DNA of 64,000 bases from Sorghum bicolor (lineage: Eukaryota; Streptophyta; Magnoliopsida; Poales; Poaceae): positions 22,055,915 to 22,119,914 of the forward strand of contig NC_012872.2 of the NCBI RefSeq assembly GCF_000003195.3, written 5' to 3'. Made by a program: the position numbers and the translations under genes. A model generated the notes under the pieces. The model had not been told where the DNA came from. It made no database searches and saw only the letters and a list, made by a program, of their open reading frames with translations. Positions 10,052 through 22,122 of this stretch are shown in pieces. Numbering within the stretch: position 1 is the first letter of the stretch; the number at the start of each line of letters is the position of its first letter.

Positions 10052-11890
10052 GTTGGCCTTTTGTGCAGTAGCTTGTTCCTCAGTGCTTCGTGGAAGCATA
10101 GCCCTTTGATGAAGGCCGATATGGCCTCGTCGTGGGAAATTTTCAGGATCTTAAGACGCATATCCGAGAATCGTCAGATGTAATCGCGCAGAGGCTCGTT
10201 TTTCCTATCCCTTATCCTCTCGAGGTCGTAGTTGTTCCCAAGCTGCTCGCAGGTAGCGATGAAATTGTCGATAAATGGTTGGCGCAGTTCTTCCCAGGAA
10301 TCGAAAGAGTCTTCAGGCAGGCCCAGGAGCCATTGATGACCAGCCTGGTGGAGGATGACTGGGAAGTAGTTGGCCATGACGTGCTCATCTCCTGCTGCTG
10401 AGCGGACTGCAATTTCATAGAGAGTGATCCAGTTTTCTAAGTTTTCCTTGTCGTCGTATTTTTTGAGTTTCTCAAGCTTAAAATTACGGGGCCACACGAC
10501 CTGACGAAGGTGTGAGGAAAACTGTCTCTGGCCCGGAGGACCGTGCGTGGCATCGTACTCGATGCGACGCAGGTTTTCATGCACCGCTCTCTCCACGACG
10601 CGCCTGTTGATGCGGTCCCGGGCGTCCTTGGGAGGGATGTTGTATCGAAGATCCCTGTCCTGGTTTACTTCCTAACCATGCCCACGATTCTTCTCGCGGT
10701 AGCCGCCGGCGTCCCGACCACCGTTGTCACGCCGTGAACCCTTTCGACGATTGTTGGGGGAACGGCTACGGTGGTGTTTGCTGGGTTGTGGTGAGGTCCG
10801 GCTGTGATGAGTCTGGTCAGAGGAGACCTCTGCGTACGAGATAGCTTGGACCCTTTTAAGCAAGGTGGCTGTCTGTCCCATCGCGGCGATCAGATGCGCG
10901 CGTACACTGGATCGGACACCCTGGCACTCGGGAGTATCAGGGAGTCGATCTAGGTTTGCCATGGTAACAGCCACGTTAGCGCTTGGCATTTTGTAGACTT
11001 GCTGATCCCTGACCATGTCAAAAGCGTCGCTGAGGTTATGTGGCAGGAGTTGTCATTCCTCGTCCGCGCATCGTCGGGCACGGTCGGCATTGCGCTGCTC
11101 GCGGAGCTGCCTCTGCTCATCTGTCTCTCCATCGACGACCGGTTCATCGCCGCTGACATTGAAGACGAGATCTCCTCACCGGGGTGGAAAGACCGGGAAG
11201 CGAGAGAAACCTGGAGGATACGGTGGTAAATCCAGGTCGTAGTCTTCGTATTCAGAGTTTATAACTTCGGTGGGAACGGATCCAGTGCTGGAGTTTGTGC
11301 TGGAAGCCTGGCCATCCCGTAGTTCTCGGATCGTCACCATATTGACGTAGTGACGAGCTGGTCGACCGCTCCGCTTTGGCAACCAACCCGCCTCGTTGAA
11401 AAGGGATTGGATGTGCCGTGAATAGTGAATGGCTGAGTTGTTTAGCCCGTAAGGATAACCTTGATCTGGGTTAGCCTTGAGTTCGACGGACCGTCCTGAG
11501 GGGGTGGAGGTTATTGTCAGAGACATTCCTAGCCGTTCGTGTGTGACGACACGAGTTGGCCGGCAGGAGTTGAAAAAGTCCGTTGGCGCGGCTTGATCAG
11601 AGTGGCGCGAGATACATTAGTCGGGAAGCTTCGAGAAGCTTGAGATCGGCACGATCAATGGCTCAGAAGAGATCCGAGCCATCGACCTTCTTTCCCTTGT
11701 AACGAGGAAGCGGTGGTCGAGTGCTCGGTGTCAGTGTGGTCGAAGCCGGTGCCGCCGTGATCCCAGATCGGATCTGGGTTTCTTCCGAAGCCGTGGTCGT
11801 GAGACCGCCGCCGTGAGTCATCCATGTAATCTGGCCGACAGTGAGCGTGAGGCCTTCAGGCACGGCCGCGGAAGCTGGAACGATGACCAT
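10052..11890 (-). pseudogene. Tat-lineage gag, truncated and broken
   Basis: The likely start is the ATG at 11888-11890 (MVIVPASAAVPEGL), just downstream of the primer site. The frame is broken into pieces (11663-11890, 11176-11526, 10672-11016, 10174-10596) by stops and frameshifts. The first stop follows KGKKVDGSDLF near 11663. The piece at 10174-10596 holds the retrotransposon gag core (NFKLEKLKKYDDKENLENWI, then WLLGLPEDSFDSWEELRQPF and DLERIRDRKNEPLRDYI). Gag forms the cytoplasmic particle. At 10052 the sequence stops where the Athila-like array entered. The right-hand copy at 61412-64000 shows what follows. This copy is older and more decayed. Confidence 0.8.
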
Positions 11891-11919
11891 CTTGTTCGCC
11901 GAAAAAGCTGTGTGCACAC

Positions 11920-11937
11920 CCCCTACCTGGCGCGCCA
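11920..11937 (-). other. Primer binding site of the left Tat element
   Basis: The minus strand reads TGGCGCGCCAGGTAGGGG, one base inside the LTR end at 11939. This primer-site type is common in grass gypsy elements of this lineage. I do not assign the tRNA. Confidence 0.75.
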
Positions 11938-11938
11938 C

Positions 11939-12392
11939 TGTCGACGAAAGCTAGTTGGCAGTCTACCTTGGGGTATACCCACGGTAGTAGTTTATCAGTA
12001 GACGGTGCGCAAGCTACGAACTCGATGGTGACGCAAGACACAGACAAGGTTTTTATCCAGGTTCGGCCGCCGTGTGGGCGTAATACCTACGTCCTACGTC
12101 TGATTGTATTGGATTGAGAGAATAATCTGTCCTAGGGGGTCCCTTGCCCCTCCTTATATAGTCCGTAGGGCAGGGTTATAGATTTGGAAACTAATTCTAG
12201 TCGGTTACAACTGCCATAGATAGCACGATATCAATTCCTATTCTAACCGACTAGAATTCTACTTGATCTCCACGTCTTGTTTCCTTGCGCGAAACCCCAA
12301 GCAGTTGGATCAAGCCTCAAATTTGTCTCATAATGGGCCAAGCCTCCTGGCCCAAGTCTAGTCGTGAGAGTATAGGGGTTTATACCCCCACA
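11939..12392 (-). repeat. 5' LTR of the left Tat element (454 bp)
   Basis: The minus strand begins TGTGGGGGTATAAACCCC and ends TTTCGTCGACA. It is homologous over its full length to the 460 bp LTR at 52677-53136. A TATA box (TATATAA) is at 12154-12160. Confidence 0.9.
12154..12160 (-). promoter_or_regulatory. LTR TATA box, left Tat element
   Basis: TATATAA on the minus strand in the context GGACTATATAAGGAGG. The same context is in the related LTR at 52898-52904. Confidence 0.55.
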
Positions 12393-12692
12393 AGTCATAT
12401 CTGTGTTAATGTCGTTCCTACTATATTCTAGTTTCATATGTGATGATGTTTTTTCTACATGCATGCAGTAGTGAAGTAGAACGATCCCTTAGCAATGTTT
12501 AAGTTACATGCTCCCCCAAACCTTGCACTGTCATGCGTCTTGTACAATCGGTGGTAGGTCTATGAAATTAGGGTGCCACTGGTTTTCCTTGACTAGGCAG
12601 GTTCTTATCGGATACTTACTACAGAAGGGTTGGTTTCTTGAACAAGGTTGTCCTAACAGTTAAGGACCTTGGAGCATAAGTAGTTGGGTAAC
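12393..12692. other. Spacer between two retrotransposons
   Basis: About 300 bp with no coding potential and no match to the other elements that I could see. It probably represents the older target DNA into which both neighbours inserted. Confidence 0.4.
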
Positions 12693-13561
12693 TGTTGACG
12701 GTCCTTAATGCTCACATTTAACTATCAACTAATCATGAAAAAGGATCCAAATACAACCGACACCTAGACTTAGGGTTTTATGTGACAGAATTCCATAAGT
12801 TTTGGTGTTTGTCTATTTCTGCAGGGGGTTATCAGGAAATATGGAGGAAAGGCCCACATGTCAGGTTTACATAGAGATATTAACGTGTGCGCCAATTTTA
12901 CTATTGTAGAAGAGGAGAGAGAAGAGGAGAGCGGAGGAGGAGCCGGATCTGTCGGATCTTCCTCAACATTGTACTATTGCAGCAACTGGTTCGTTCTTCA
13001 TCGTTCTCCAAGTTCTTCAATTCATAATTCCTTTGTTCTTTAATTACTTTTATTTACATTCAAGTTATTTATTGGATTCCCGCTTGCATCAAGTGCTCTA
13101 GTTTTTGCAATGCTAGAGTAGTAATTAATAGATTAGACGTGGTGTTTAGTCTTACACTTACCTGGAATTACACCCAATCCTGCAGTTTGTTACGGTAGCC
13201 CTAGGGTAGTGATAGCCCTAACGGTCGATGTATTCCACCTTGTTTAGATCGGTGTTTGTAGGACCATAGTCAGAGCTTCCTAGCCCCCTTCTCATCTCTT
13301 TTTATGGTTAGTGTTCTAATGTCCCGAAATAAATAATCTTTGAAGTAATTTTTGATTCTTAGATCAACTAGAGAACTCTCACGAAACTTCCTCTCTTACC
13401 ACTAAAAATAATTATATAGTTATCCTTGGGCGATCTTGAATCTTAATTAGTACACTCACATTCCCTGTGGAAAATCGATACTCTAGAATACTCTCGAGTG
13501 AAAGCCACATCGGTATCCGTGCGCTTTGCGGATTTTCTGTTTGCGTTTAAAATACCCAACA
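12693..13561 (+). repeat. 5' LTR of element 3 (869 bp, shortened)
   Basis: It begins TGTTGACGGTCC and ends ACCCAACA. The first 200 bp match the LTRs of units 1 and 2 and the 22122 end of element 4. It lacks the GC-rich block and the TATATAA box found in those LTRs, which explains its shorter length. The 5 bp left of it is GTAAC. Confidence 0.75.
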
Positions 13562-13568
13562 AGCTTTG

Positions 13569-13586
13569 TGGCGCCGTTGCCGGGGA
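13569..13586 (+). other. Primer binding site (tRNA-Asp type), element 3
   Basis: TGGCGCCGTTGCCGGGGA, 7 bases after the LTR end, identical to the sites in units 1 and 2. Confidence 0.85.
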
Positions 13587-13679
13587 ACGGTAGCTGTGCT
13601 AGTTTCGAACCAAGTCGTCCGTGTATCCTTTATCTTTTCCTTTTTTACCATACTCACCTTACTATTTTCACCATACCAC

Positions 13680-13880
13680 ATGGATTTCACTCCAAACATT
13701 AATGAGCATGAAATTTATTTCATAGCCACTTCGTTTACTCCATGCTCATATGCAACATCTTCCCAATCTATTGGTCTCTCCAACATCACCACATTCGAGA
13801 TCTCCAACCCCCTCTTCCTTACTATTTATAAAAACTTTAAAAGTGCGGTTGTCGATGCATATGTCTATAATAAATATTGA
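13680..13880 (+). pseudogene. Remnant of the primer-site-proximal ORF, element 3
   Basis: A 66-residue frame starts MDFTPNINEHEIYF and ends with FEISNPLFLTIYKNFKSAVV, the same C-terminal segment as the 305-codon ORF at 7787-8704. The middle roughly 230 codons are deleted. A functional product is unlikely. Confidence 0.55.
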
Positions 13881-16795
13881 AGATCTCGTTGAGTTGATCT
13901 TGATATAGGTCAGCGTTGGAGGGGAAACCACTTCGCCAACATAAATTGATGGTTTCCCAAGGACAAGCTTAGTGTCCTAAAATAAGCACTGATCAGATCG
14001 TAACATGAGCTTTTAATTATTTGCAACATTACCTTGTGTAATGAGCATATAAGGATAATTGTAAAAAATTCCTTTGGGTATTCTTATCACTAACCTTTCT
14101 AGGATTGGAGCAAGAAGATCGGATGAATGACAAGCACAAGGTATGTCCAACCAATCATCGTACAACATTGAATTAAATTCATCCAAACTTGAATTTTGCA
14201 AAATGCAAGCTTGGGGAAGTACTTTACATAAAAACATCCTTTGCCATGTTGCTATGTTGGTTATCCCTACCTTTGAGACATGCTAAATTGGTTAAATACT
14301 AATCACACTACTTCATCTCCACTTGAGTAGAACACTATAAATGCTCTCATGCTACCTTTATTTGCTTTAGTATATGTCTAGGTTTGGAGTAGTTTTATTT
14401 ATCTCTTAATTAAGCATGGTGCTTAGTTTCGGAATGATGATCTTACTTCCAAGGGATTTTAAATTAAGCATGGTGCTTAGGTTAAAATGCCTTCCTAAAT
14501 CAAATTAGACATGGTGTCTAGGTTGATTTTTGAGCCGATAGTATGCTATAGTAGATATTGGATATTTTTATGGACTAACCCCTACAAGAAAACTTTCAAT
14601 ATCGACCTAGGAAGTCCTGAGATAAACTCACATTGGAGACAGAGAGAGAGAGACACATGAAGTTTAACAATTTACAGAAGGAAGACAGCTCACAAGAGAT
14701 GATCCATGGAGGGTGCCACAAACACGATGCACAACCGCTAAGAAAGGAAAGCTTCCACAAGATGATACTGTACCATCACTCTTCAAGTAAGGTAACATCT
14801 TAAGGTACTTGACTATCACTTTTATAAGCTTCTCCTTGGTTCTGGCGTTCACATGAATAAAAGAGGCAAACATGTATGATTTACAACTCTAGATTAACCA
14901 ACCCAATCGATTCAATATGTTTAGACCTTCCACCTTTGTGATCCCACACTCCTAATCATATGAGCTAAAATGTTGCACACACAATCTTTGTAAGATATAT
15001 ATATATATATATATAAACATAAGTATAGATAGATTATCTTTCCATTAGGTTGAGCGATCTGATCTGACAAATGTTTTAAATGCTACACTCATGATCTTAT
15101 TATCCATCAACTTTGCCTTGCTCACTATGCTTAAGGTTAGAGAAGCACAAATACACTTTTGGTTCTGTTGGTGTTTTCTGCCAACAGGGTCCATGCACTT
15201 GATCTCTGCCATGTCTCTATGAGCAGGTACACTTCGAGCAAAATATGGAGGAGTTTTATAACTCTCAGACTCCACTAAGTGAAGAACCTGGATCTACGAG
15301 CACAAACACACTGAGCAGGATGCTGCCAATGCCGCACTTCGAACTGCTGGGCAAACGAAGCACATGGGTGACACCGTACCAAGAGGTGCAGACGTCAAGG
15401 TCCACACCTGAATCAAGTGACGCACCTAAAGAATGAACAAGGTGAGAAGTCTTGTTCAGAAGACATAAAACATTGAACCCTCGCCGAAAGGTAAAATTGG
15501 TAGTTATCCATATTTATCTTTTCAGCATTCCCTTTTCCCTTAAATTATTTACTTTCATTAAATGGCTTGTTAGTTAATCATGCTATCTTGAAAAGAAAAT
15601 AAAAATGTTAAAAATAGTAAGGCCCATGTGAGTATGCTCATAGCATAAAACCCATAAGTACATTCACTGTGGTGGCGTAAAAATAAAATAAATATATTCC
15701 TGTCCTATAAAAATGAAAATATAAAAATAAATTTATGATCCTACCAAAGAGAGTAATATTTATTAGAGGAAGCTCAACATGATAATGGCTAAGAGATTTT
15801 ATGCTAACACTTAACCAGTTCCACAAAGCTTTGTTATCTATTTGAGCTCCATAGAATTCAAGGATCAAAGAAGACTAAGCAGACGGAGGGCATCCTAATC
15901 GCTGCTAGGGTGCTGCCGATATTCAAATACACCTCCGACACCTGCTAGCTATGTGAGAAGAAATTACGTTAAAATTCAGCTTGGGGGAGAGCACCCCCAT
16001 TTATCCAGCTAAGTGTTCTACTCATGTTTATACTTTACTCAAATAATAAAAATATGTATAATCATAAAAACCCAAATAAAGATTTTGCGCTTATATATAT
16101 TTTTGCTTAGCTTGCTAAATAAATAAATAAATAAAGTTTGCTATGAACCCTCATGATAAGCTCTCACATGGAAATGATGAATAGTTGCTCTGCCATGACT
16201 AGTTCTTAAAATTGAAATCTCTCTCAAGTTTAGGTATGACTGTTATGAATTAAGATTTGCTCTAAACCTGAACTTGTGGGAAGAGTACTTGATCTGAAGT
16301 CTAAGTCGTTAACGGATACGATATGGGAAGGTTGAGCTGCTGTTTATCTGTTACTAGAGATGCTAGAATTCTCGAGAATTTTATCTTTGAAAATCTTTAA
16401 AATGTTGCATGATGAGTTCCTGTATGATGAGAGTTTAAAATCCTACCACAGCCATATATATATGTTTATTAGACTATGAACCATACATTTACTTTTTACT
16501 GCTTATGAGCATTGAGTGTGGTCAAGCTGTGTAGACCCTTAGGAGCTTGTCATGCGGTTAAAATCAAGATTCACTTGCACGTTGACTCATGCATGCTGCT
16601 TCTACTTAGGAAGTACGCATCCACATACATCCACTCAATTCCATCTCCAGATTCACGTAAAACTATTCTACTCCTATCCGGGAGAGAATATCCAAAAACT
16701 TTTTCCTATCCCTGTTATTTCCTGTGAAATAAATATTCAAGATATTTTGGTAACTACCACTTGCTACATTATTCCAAGAGGGTGAGTGCTTTGAA

Positions 16796-16817
16796 TATAT
16801 ATATATATATATATAGG
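16796..16817. repeat. TA dinucleotide repeat at an element boundary
   Basis: About ten TA units mark the point where element 3 stops matching its inverted partner at 22940-23240. Confidence 0.8.
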
Positions 16818-16924
16818 TATATTGGAGCCCAAGGCTACAAATAGCTATTGGAAGCCCCAGCCAGCCATGCCACTTAACCCACTACGGAGCTGACATGCGC
16901 GCAGGGTGGTGGACCCCTTGGGGA

Positions 16925-17760
16925 CGCAACCAATTGAACGCATAAAATCCTAGGTCAGACTGCGCAGAAAGTTTTTTATTTCAAAAATGTATAAAATCTA
17001 GTGGTTGCATGAATTAAAATCAATTCGTTACTACATAGAAACCTTTCTGCGAGTTAGTCGTTCTACCTAACTGCACCTGACACGTACTGACACATGCAGT
17101 CATGTATACATCCATTCTAATCTCGTCCATTTTTTCTTAATAATTCCTCAATGAAGCTTTCGATTCAAAAACGATTTTCACCATTAAACTCCTGATATTT
17201 TTGTGCATGATTCAAGATCCATTGTGAATATTTTTTAAAAAAATTTAAAATTCATAAATTTTAAATTTAAATCACAGCACGTGATGGCTGATTGGATGCG
17301 TAGAATCAAGTATCAAGATGCGTAAAAACGTTTTTACGTCAATGTTGTATAGAAATTAGTTGTTGGGTGAATAAAAATTAATTTTGTTATCGCATAAAAA
17401 ACTTCTCTGCGAGATAGATATTCCATGAAACAACTGTAATTGCCTCCACCAATATCATGCTCCTCACTATAGGGTGTATAACTAACATAGGAACAATTCA
17501 TAAAACATAGAGACTGGACGTGTAAAATATGGAGATGATCTCGTCTTCCTCTAAACTTTGACTTTTGAATCATGGTATGTGATGGCCGATTGGATGCATA
17601 AAATCAATGGCCAAGATGCACAGAAAATTTTTGGTGCTGACTTTACATAGAAGTTAGTGGTTGAATGAATAAAAATTAATTTTGTTACCATCTAAAGCCG
17701 CGAGATGGACATTTCATCTGACACAACCGTGATTTGAATCATGGCACGTGATGACGACAT
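16925..17760. repeat. Three degenerate tandem repeats of about 300-350 bp
   Basis: Units start near 16928, 17273 and 17567. Each opens with a version of ACGTGATGGCTGATTGG, then GATGCGTAGAATCAA and GATGCGTAAAA. About 60 bp later each has TACATAGAARTTAGT, then GAATAAAAATTAATTTTGTTA, and then a CTGCGAGATAG-type box. Spacing is about 345 and 295 bp. The third unit is cut short. Confidence 0.6.
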
Positions 17761-20700
17761 CATGCTTCCTGCTATGGGGGTCTATTACAACTAAGACCAT
17801 CACTACCCATACCCACACCGTTCTTTACACGAGGATATGTTTATTTAATAGAGCAACAATGTATAGAAACTTTACACCATACTTCCTTTTAACATACAAA
17901 ACACTACATACTAGTGTGGACTATCAATATTGTCACTGCCGGAGATGCGACGGTGTCGGGCCGCGAGCCTCTGGTTGTGGACGGGTTTGCCGTATGCCGC
18001 CGATTGGGAAGGGGCTGGCCACGTGCCACCGATCGGTGGAGCGGGAATCTGATGCTACCATAGATGGGGTATTGGGGCCAACGAGGGAGTAGTGGGAGGC
18101 CGTGCTAAAATATCCCTCCAACCATCCTACATCATAACAAAGACATAGAAACATGTTTTAGCAGACACATAAACCTTATAGTGGCAAAAAAATGCATAGA
18201 AACATGTTTTAATATGCGGAGAAACCTTGCAGCATCAAGAAAAACATGTAGGAACAAAAATCTATTATGGTTCCAACTCAAATCTTGCCTCCTGCTTGGA
18301 CATATGTATAATTAAAAATGAAACAATGCATAGAACCTAATAAAACTCTCCGTGTGGGAGATTATTTTATCTCAACCCATGACAGCTCCAATGCAAACCA
18401 TTATTCTCACTTTGGGGGCATATAATTAGTAGAGGAACACTGCATAGAACTGCAAATACCCTCCCTCCAGGGATTATTGTAACTGGGTCATGATGGCTCC
18501 AACCCAAACAATGCATAGAACAACCGTGTACAGAATTATGTACCAACAATGTATAGAATTGTGTACAAGTGTTCCAATAACTATTCCAACAATGTATGTC
18601 AAGTATTCTAACTATGCATAGAAGTATGCTGCAAGACATATAATTGTTAATTGGAGTCTAGAAAATTATGCACACAAACTTATGCAAAAAGAAATATTGT
18701 CTTGGAAGTATATTATTCATTCCTATATTCATTGGAGTCTAGAAACTTATGCATAGAAAAACCAATAGAACTCAACAAGGACCCAAGTAAATATATGCAC
18801 CAGTTCACTTACAAATCAGTTTGTTTTTTAGTGTAGAAGAAAAGATTCTTGCTGGATCTTTTCCATAAGTATCAACAACCGACCGGCTATTCTCTTGCAC
18901 ATCAATAAGCCAAACTGCATCCAGAAATTCAGCACTGTCATTTACATGCAGTTTGGTTCTTGTGGAACTGAAATCACTCCAATAAAATTAACAAGCAACA
19001 TGCAATGTTTTGGAAAAAGGGGTACATCAATGAAGCATAGAAAATAGTTATTCACACAATATAAACCTTCTTGATCCGTTTCTGCACTAGCATCAATTTC
19101 ATAAGTTGAGATCTATGGGCAGAAGAAACCATTAAAATCTCTAGGCACAAACCATAATTACGGAATATCTATCTCTAAATTGCATAAAATCTTGTAGTGC
19201 CCTACAAAAGAAGAACGAAGAGCCCTATATGAACACATCGAGCCCCCAATGCCATTGAGTCCACCCAGCCCTCACCTTGATGCAGCCGTAACAATGTATA
19301 AATATGCCCTAACAAATATATAAAATTATGTTCCAACAATGTATAAAAGGTGCTCTATTAATATATATAAAACTATGCTCTAACAATGTATAAAATGTCC
19401 TTACACTGCTTACATTGCTAGCTCTTTATTTGCCGCAACCCCATGTTCCTACAAGGCTACGACCAAATCGAATTAAAACATGGCATAACAACTATGGATG
19501 TCAATGCAGTTCCTGTGATTTTTAGATGAGCAGAAATTTCAGCATCAATGGAATGGACTTTGAGTTTAACTAGTGTTAAAATCTATGCAAAGTAAGTATA
19601 GAATCCTATGCAACCTAAGCTTGAATAAAACCTATGCAAACTAAACATAGAATTATATACAAACTAAGGTGAACAAAACATGGCATAGAAAAATTCATAG
19701 AGTTCTGGCGGGCACCGATATAGGAGGAGGCTCCGTAACAGGCCCGCTGCTACCAGCATGAAATGTGCTAGCGTCACTTCTGGCTGCCACGCTGGATGTG
19801 TCCTTGTCTAGAATCTCATCAACACCATGGCACTAGTCATGTTCATTCTCCACTAGGCTGGTTGTCTTTCAATTTACTGGCAAAAAACACACCAAATCAA
19901 AAATAAAAATTATGCATGCAAACATAGTAATCAAAGGAAAGCAAAAAAAAATGTGAACAAACTAAAATCCGTGAGGAAAAATGGCATAGAAACATGTTTC
20001 CTATACCATATAGAAACATGTTTTAGCATGTATAAAAACCTTACAGTGGCACGAAAGGCGTATAGAACATAGTAGAAACATGTTTTTAGCAATTTAGATA
20101 TGATTTACGATAATCCAACTCACCCCCATTCAATATGGCTAATACTCCAAATGGGTTAGAAAACGCATAAAAAGTGAGTGTACAGTGAAACAATTTGGAT
20201 AAATTAGAGAATATTCCAACAGCAAACAGATTAATCAATAAAAAGTAACTAGCAGAATCAATAAAAAGTAACTAGCATAATCAATAAAAAGTAACTAGCA
20301 GAAAGGTTATAGTAATTTTGTGACTATGATTTATGAGAAAAAACAACAAAGTAATGAACTCGAATCCATGAATTTCTAATCTGAAACATTTTGGATTATG
20401 AAGCTTTGTGGAAGGTGCCAGATGTTCATGCTCTAGTCACCCTTTACAGAGAGAGCCAACAGAGGAGCGACTAGAGCAGAATTGGATGAACCTGGATTGG
20501 TCGAACGAGTGGTGGGTGGCGGAGGTCCCTGATTCAACGTGGAGACCCGGAGGGGAGGGAAGAGGGAGCCACCACATAAAGTTTTGACTATATGCATAGT
20601 ACCATGACCATGCTAGGTCTTCATTTGCTGCAAACCACCAATTTCTGCGAAGCAGCAACCACAGATCAGAACACATCATAGAAAAAGCATTGTCATAAAA

Positions 20701-21495
20701 AAAATCTCAAATTAATGAAAAAACATTGTCATAAAAGTTTTGCCTCATACATGTAGTTTCACAAATAACAGGTAAGACCTCTTCATTTACCAACTTATAT
20801 GCATAGAAACTCACTAACACTAGAATAGAAACTCACTTGATGCAAATACTAGAAAACTATACGTGCGAGCACAAAAAATAATTAGGAACCTGGTCGATTA
20901 GCACCGGTACTATGACAGGAAGAAAAAAAATCCACATGCAGCCAATTAGTAGTATTACTATCACGAGAAGCACATAAAAAATCCACATGCTGCACATGAG
21001 AGCTGGCGGGGCCGCAAAAAGCCGTCCTATCCAAACAACCAGGATCCAAAGCTTGGCCAAAAGTAGCTCAAGCTAAAATCACATATCACATGCATGAACT
21101 AAATGCGTAAAAACCTAACTCATCAAGCGAGGATCCAAAAATTAAGATTTTAATTTCATAGCAGACCACTAATATGCAAATACAGGTACTTAGATGGACG
21201 CAAGTACTAAAAATTGGAAGATGCAAGCATATAAAATAGTTATTCAAACAACATAAACCTTGTTCCTCTATTTCTGCAGTTTTTTTATCTAAAAACGTGA
21301 AAACCCCAACCCAAACCATGGTTCTCACATGGGGGTTATAATTAATAGAGGGACACTGCATATAGAACCTAAAACCCAAACAATGCATAGAACAATCAAT
21401 GAACATTGGAGGAACCCTATACAGCTAGTCCAGCCCGATTCATTAAAAAAATACATTGTACACAAGCAATGGAGATGAATTATGCATGGACCATG

Positions 21496-22122
21496 AACCC
21501 GGCTCCTCCTCCACTCTCCTCTTCTCTCTCCTTATTTTCTAGATTACAACTAGAACTAACTAGAACTAGAACTAGAGGAACTAGAACTAGAACTAGATAA
21601 ACTAGAGGGATCCTTTCTACTTGGATGAAGAATTGAAACCCTAGCTTTGATTCTGTAGAAGATGTATGATCTCTAGGGGCCAGGGGGCCTTGCTTATATA
21701 GTCTTTTCAGATAAATCTGGGCCGTCGGATCAAACCGACATTAATCGCACGGTTTTCCTTGATCCTTTAGGTCGGTGGAGCGTGATACGCGAAACGGGTT
21801 CGGATTGGACACTGTAGCTGGGTGGGCGCCCTAGGGGGGAGGGCGGGCGCCCTACCCCCGGGCCCGATCGCCTTCCCGTTCGTTCCCGTGGCTTCTTGAG
21901 TCTTCTAGATGATAGAAAATTGCGCGGCACGTTAATATCTCTTTGTAAACCCGACGTGTGGGTCTTTCCTCTATATTTCCTGATAACCCCCTGTAGAAAT
22001 AGACAAACACCAAAACTCGTGGAATTCTGTCAGATAAAACCCTAAGTCTGGGTGTTGGTTGCATTTGGATCCTTTTCCATGATTAGTTGACTGTTAAATG
22101 TGAGCATTAAGGACCGTCAACA
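21496..22122 (-). repeat. Partial 3' LTR of element 4
   Basis: It matches the start of the element 3 LTR almost base for base near 22060-22122 and the unit 1/2 LTRs further in, including a TATA box at 21694-21700 and GGGCGCCC blocks at 21820-21855. It is cut at about 21495, so the R/U5 end is missing. The left edge is approximate. Confidence 0.65.
21694..21700 (-). promoter_or_regulatory. LTR TATA box, element 4
   Basis: TATATAA on the minus strand, in the family context ACTATATAAGC. Confidence 0.45.

Larger units (their letters stand above)
10052..12392 (-). mobile_element. Tat-lineage gypsy element, 5' part only (5' LTR plus gag), interrupted
   Basis: The element has a 5' LTR (11939-12392), a primer site and gag on the minus strand. 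It is cut at 10052 by the Athila-like tandem array. The gag is closely similar to that of the element at 52677-64000, so the two belong to one family. The remainder (pol, 3' LTR) should lie left of the window. Flanking DNA to the right starts AGTCA at 12393. Confidence 0.85.
12693..16795 (+). mobile_element. Athila-like element 3, 5' part (LTR to partial internal region)
   Basis: A plus-strand copy of the family seen at 1-10051: LTR 12693-13561, primer site 13569-13586, an ORF remnant, then internal DNA collinear with the inverted 8817-4362 of unit 2. The protease region (the 5560-6350 equivalent) is missing between about 15312 and 15440. At 16520 the sequence continues past the point where unit 2 meets its LTR, into extra 3' DNA also present in element 4 (inverted, 22940-23225). 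It breaks off at a TA repeat near 16796. No 3' LTR is found. Confidence 0.75.
16796..21495. other. AT-rich self-similar DNA of unknown class, rich in GCATAGAA-type motifs
   Basis: No coding region is supported across about 4.7 kb. The variants GCATAGAA, GTATAGAA, GCATAAAA and TGTATAAAA recur throughout. Three degenerate tandem units lie at 16925-17760. Pairs of longer internal repeats are visible: 18130-18230 with 19980-20090, and 18378-18525 with 21300-21395. A GC-rich island lies at 17935-18090. The left edge is a TA repeat. The right edge meets a truncated Athila-like LTR at about 21495. I found no convincing terminal inverted repeats, poly-A tail or Helitron ends. Motif-rich, non-coding structure of this kind is known from non-autonomous DNA transposons, but the class is undecided. 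Confidence 0.5.

Noticed and set aside
3120..13586. Possible tRNA gene fragments (TGGCGCCGTTGCCGGGGA)
   Set aside because: Each 18-mer sits 7-8 bases inside an LTR and lacks the rest of a tRNA. They are primer binding sites.
17748..18092. 114-codon ORF in the unclassified block
   Set aside because: It passes through the GC-rich island by chance, shows no domain, and the surrounding repeats are non-coding.
16796..21495. Helitron or Mutator identity for the unclassified block
   Set aside because: No TC...CTRR ends with a hairpin, and no long terminal inverted repeats, could be found by eye at either border.
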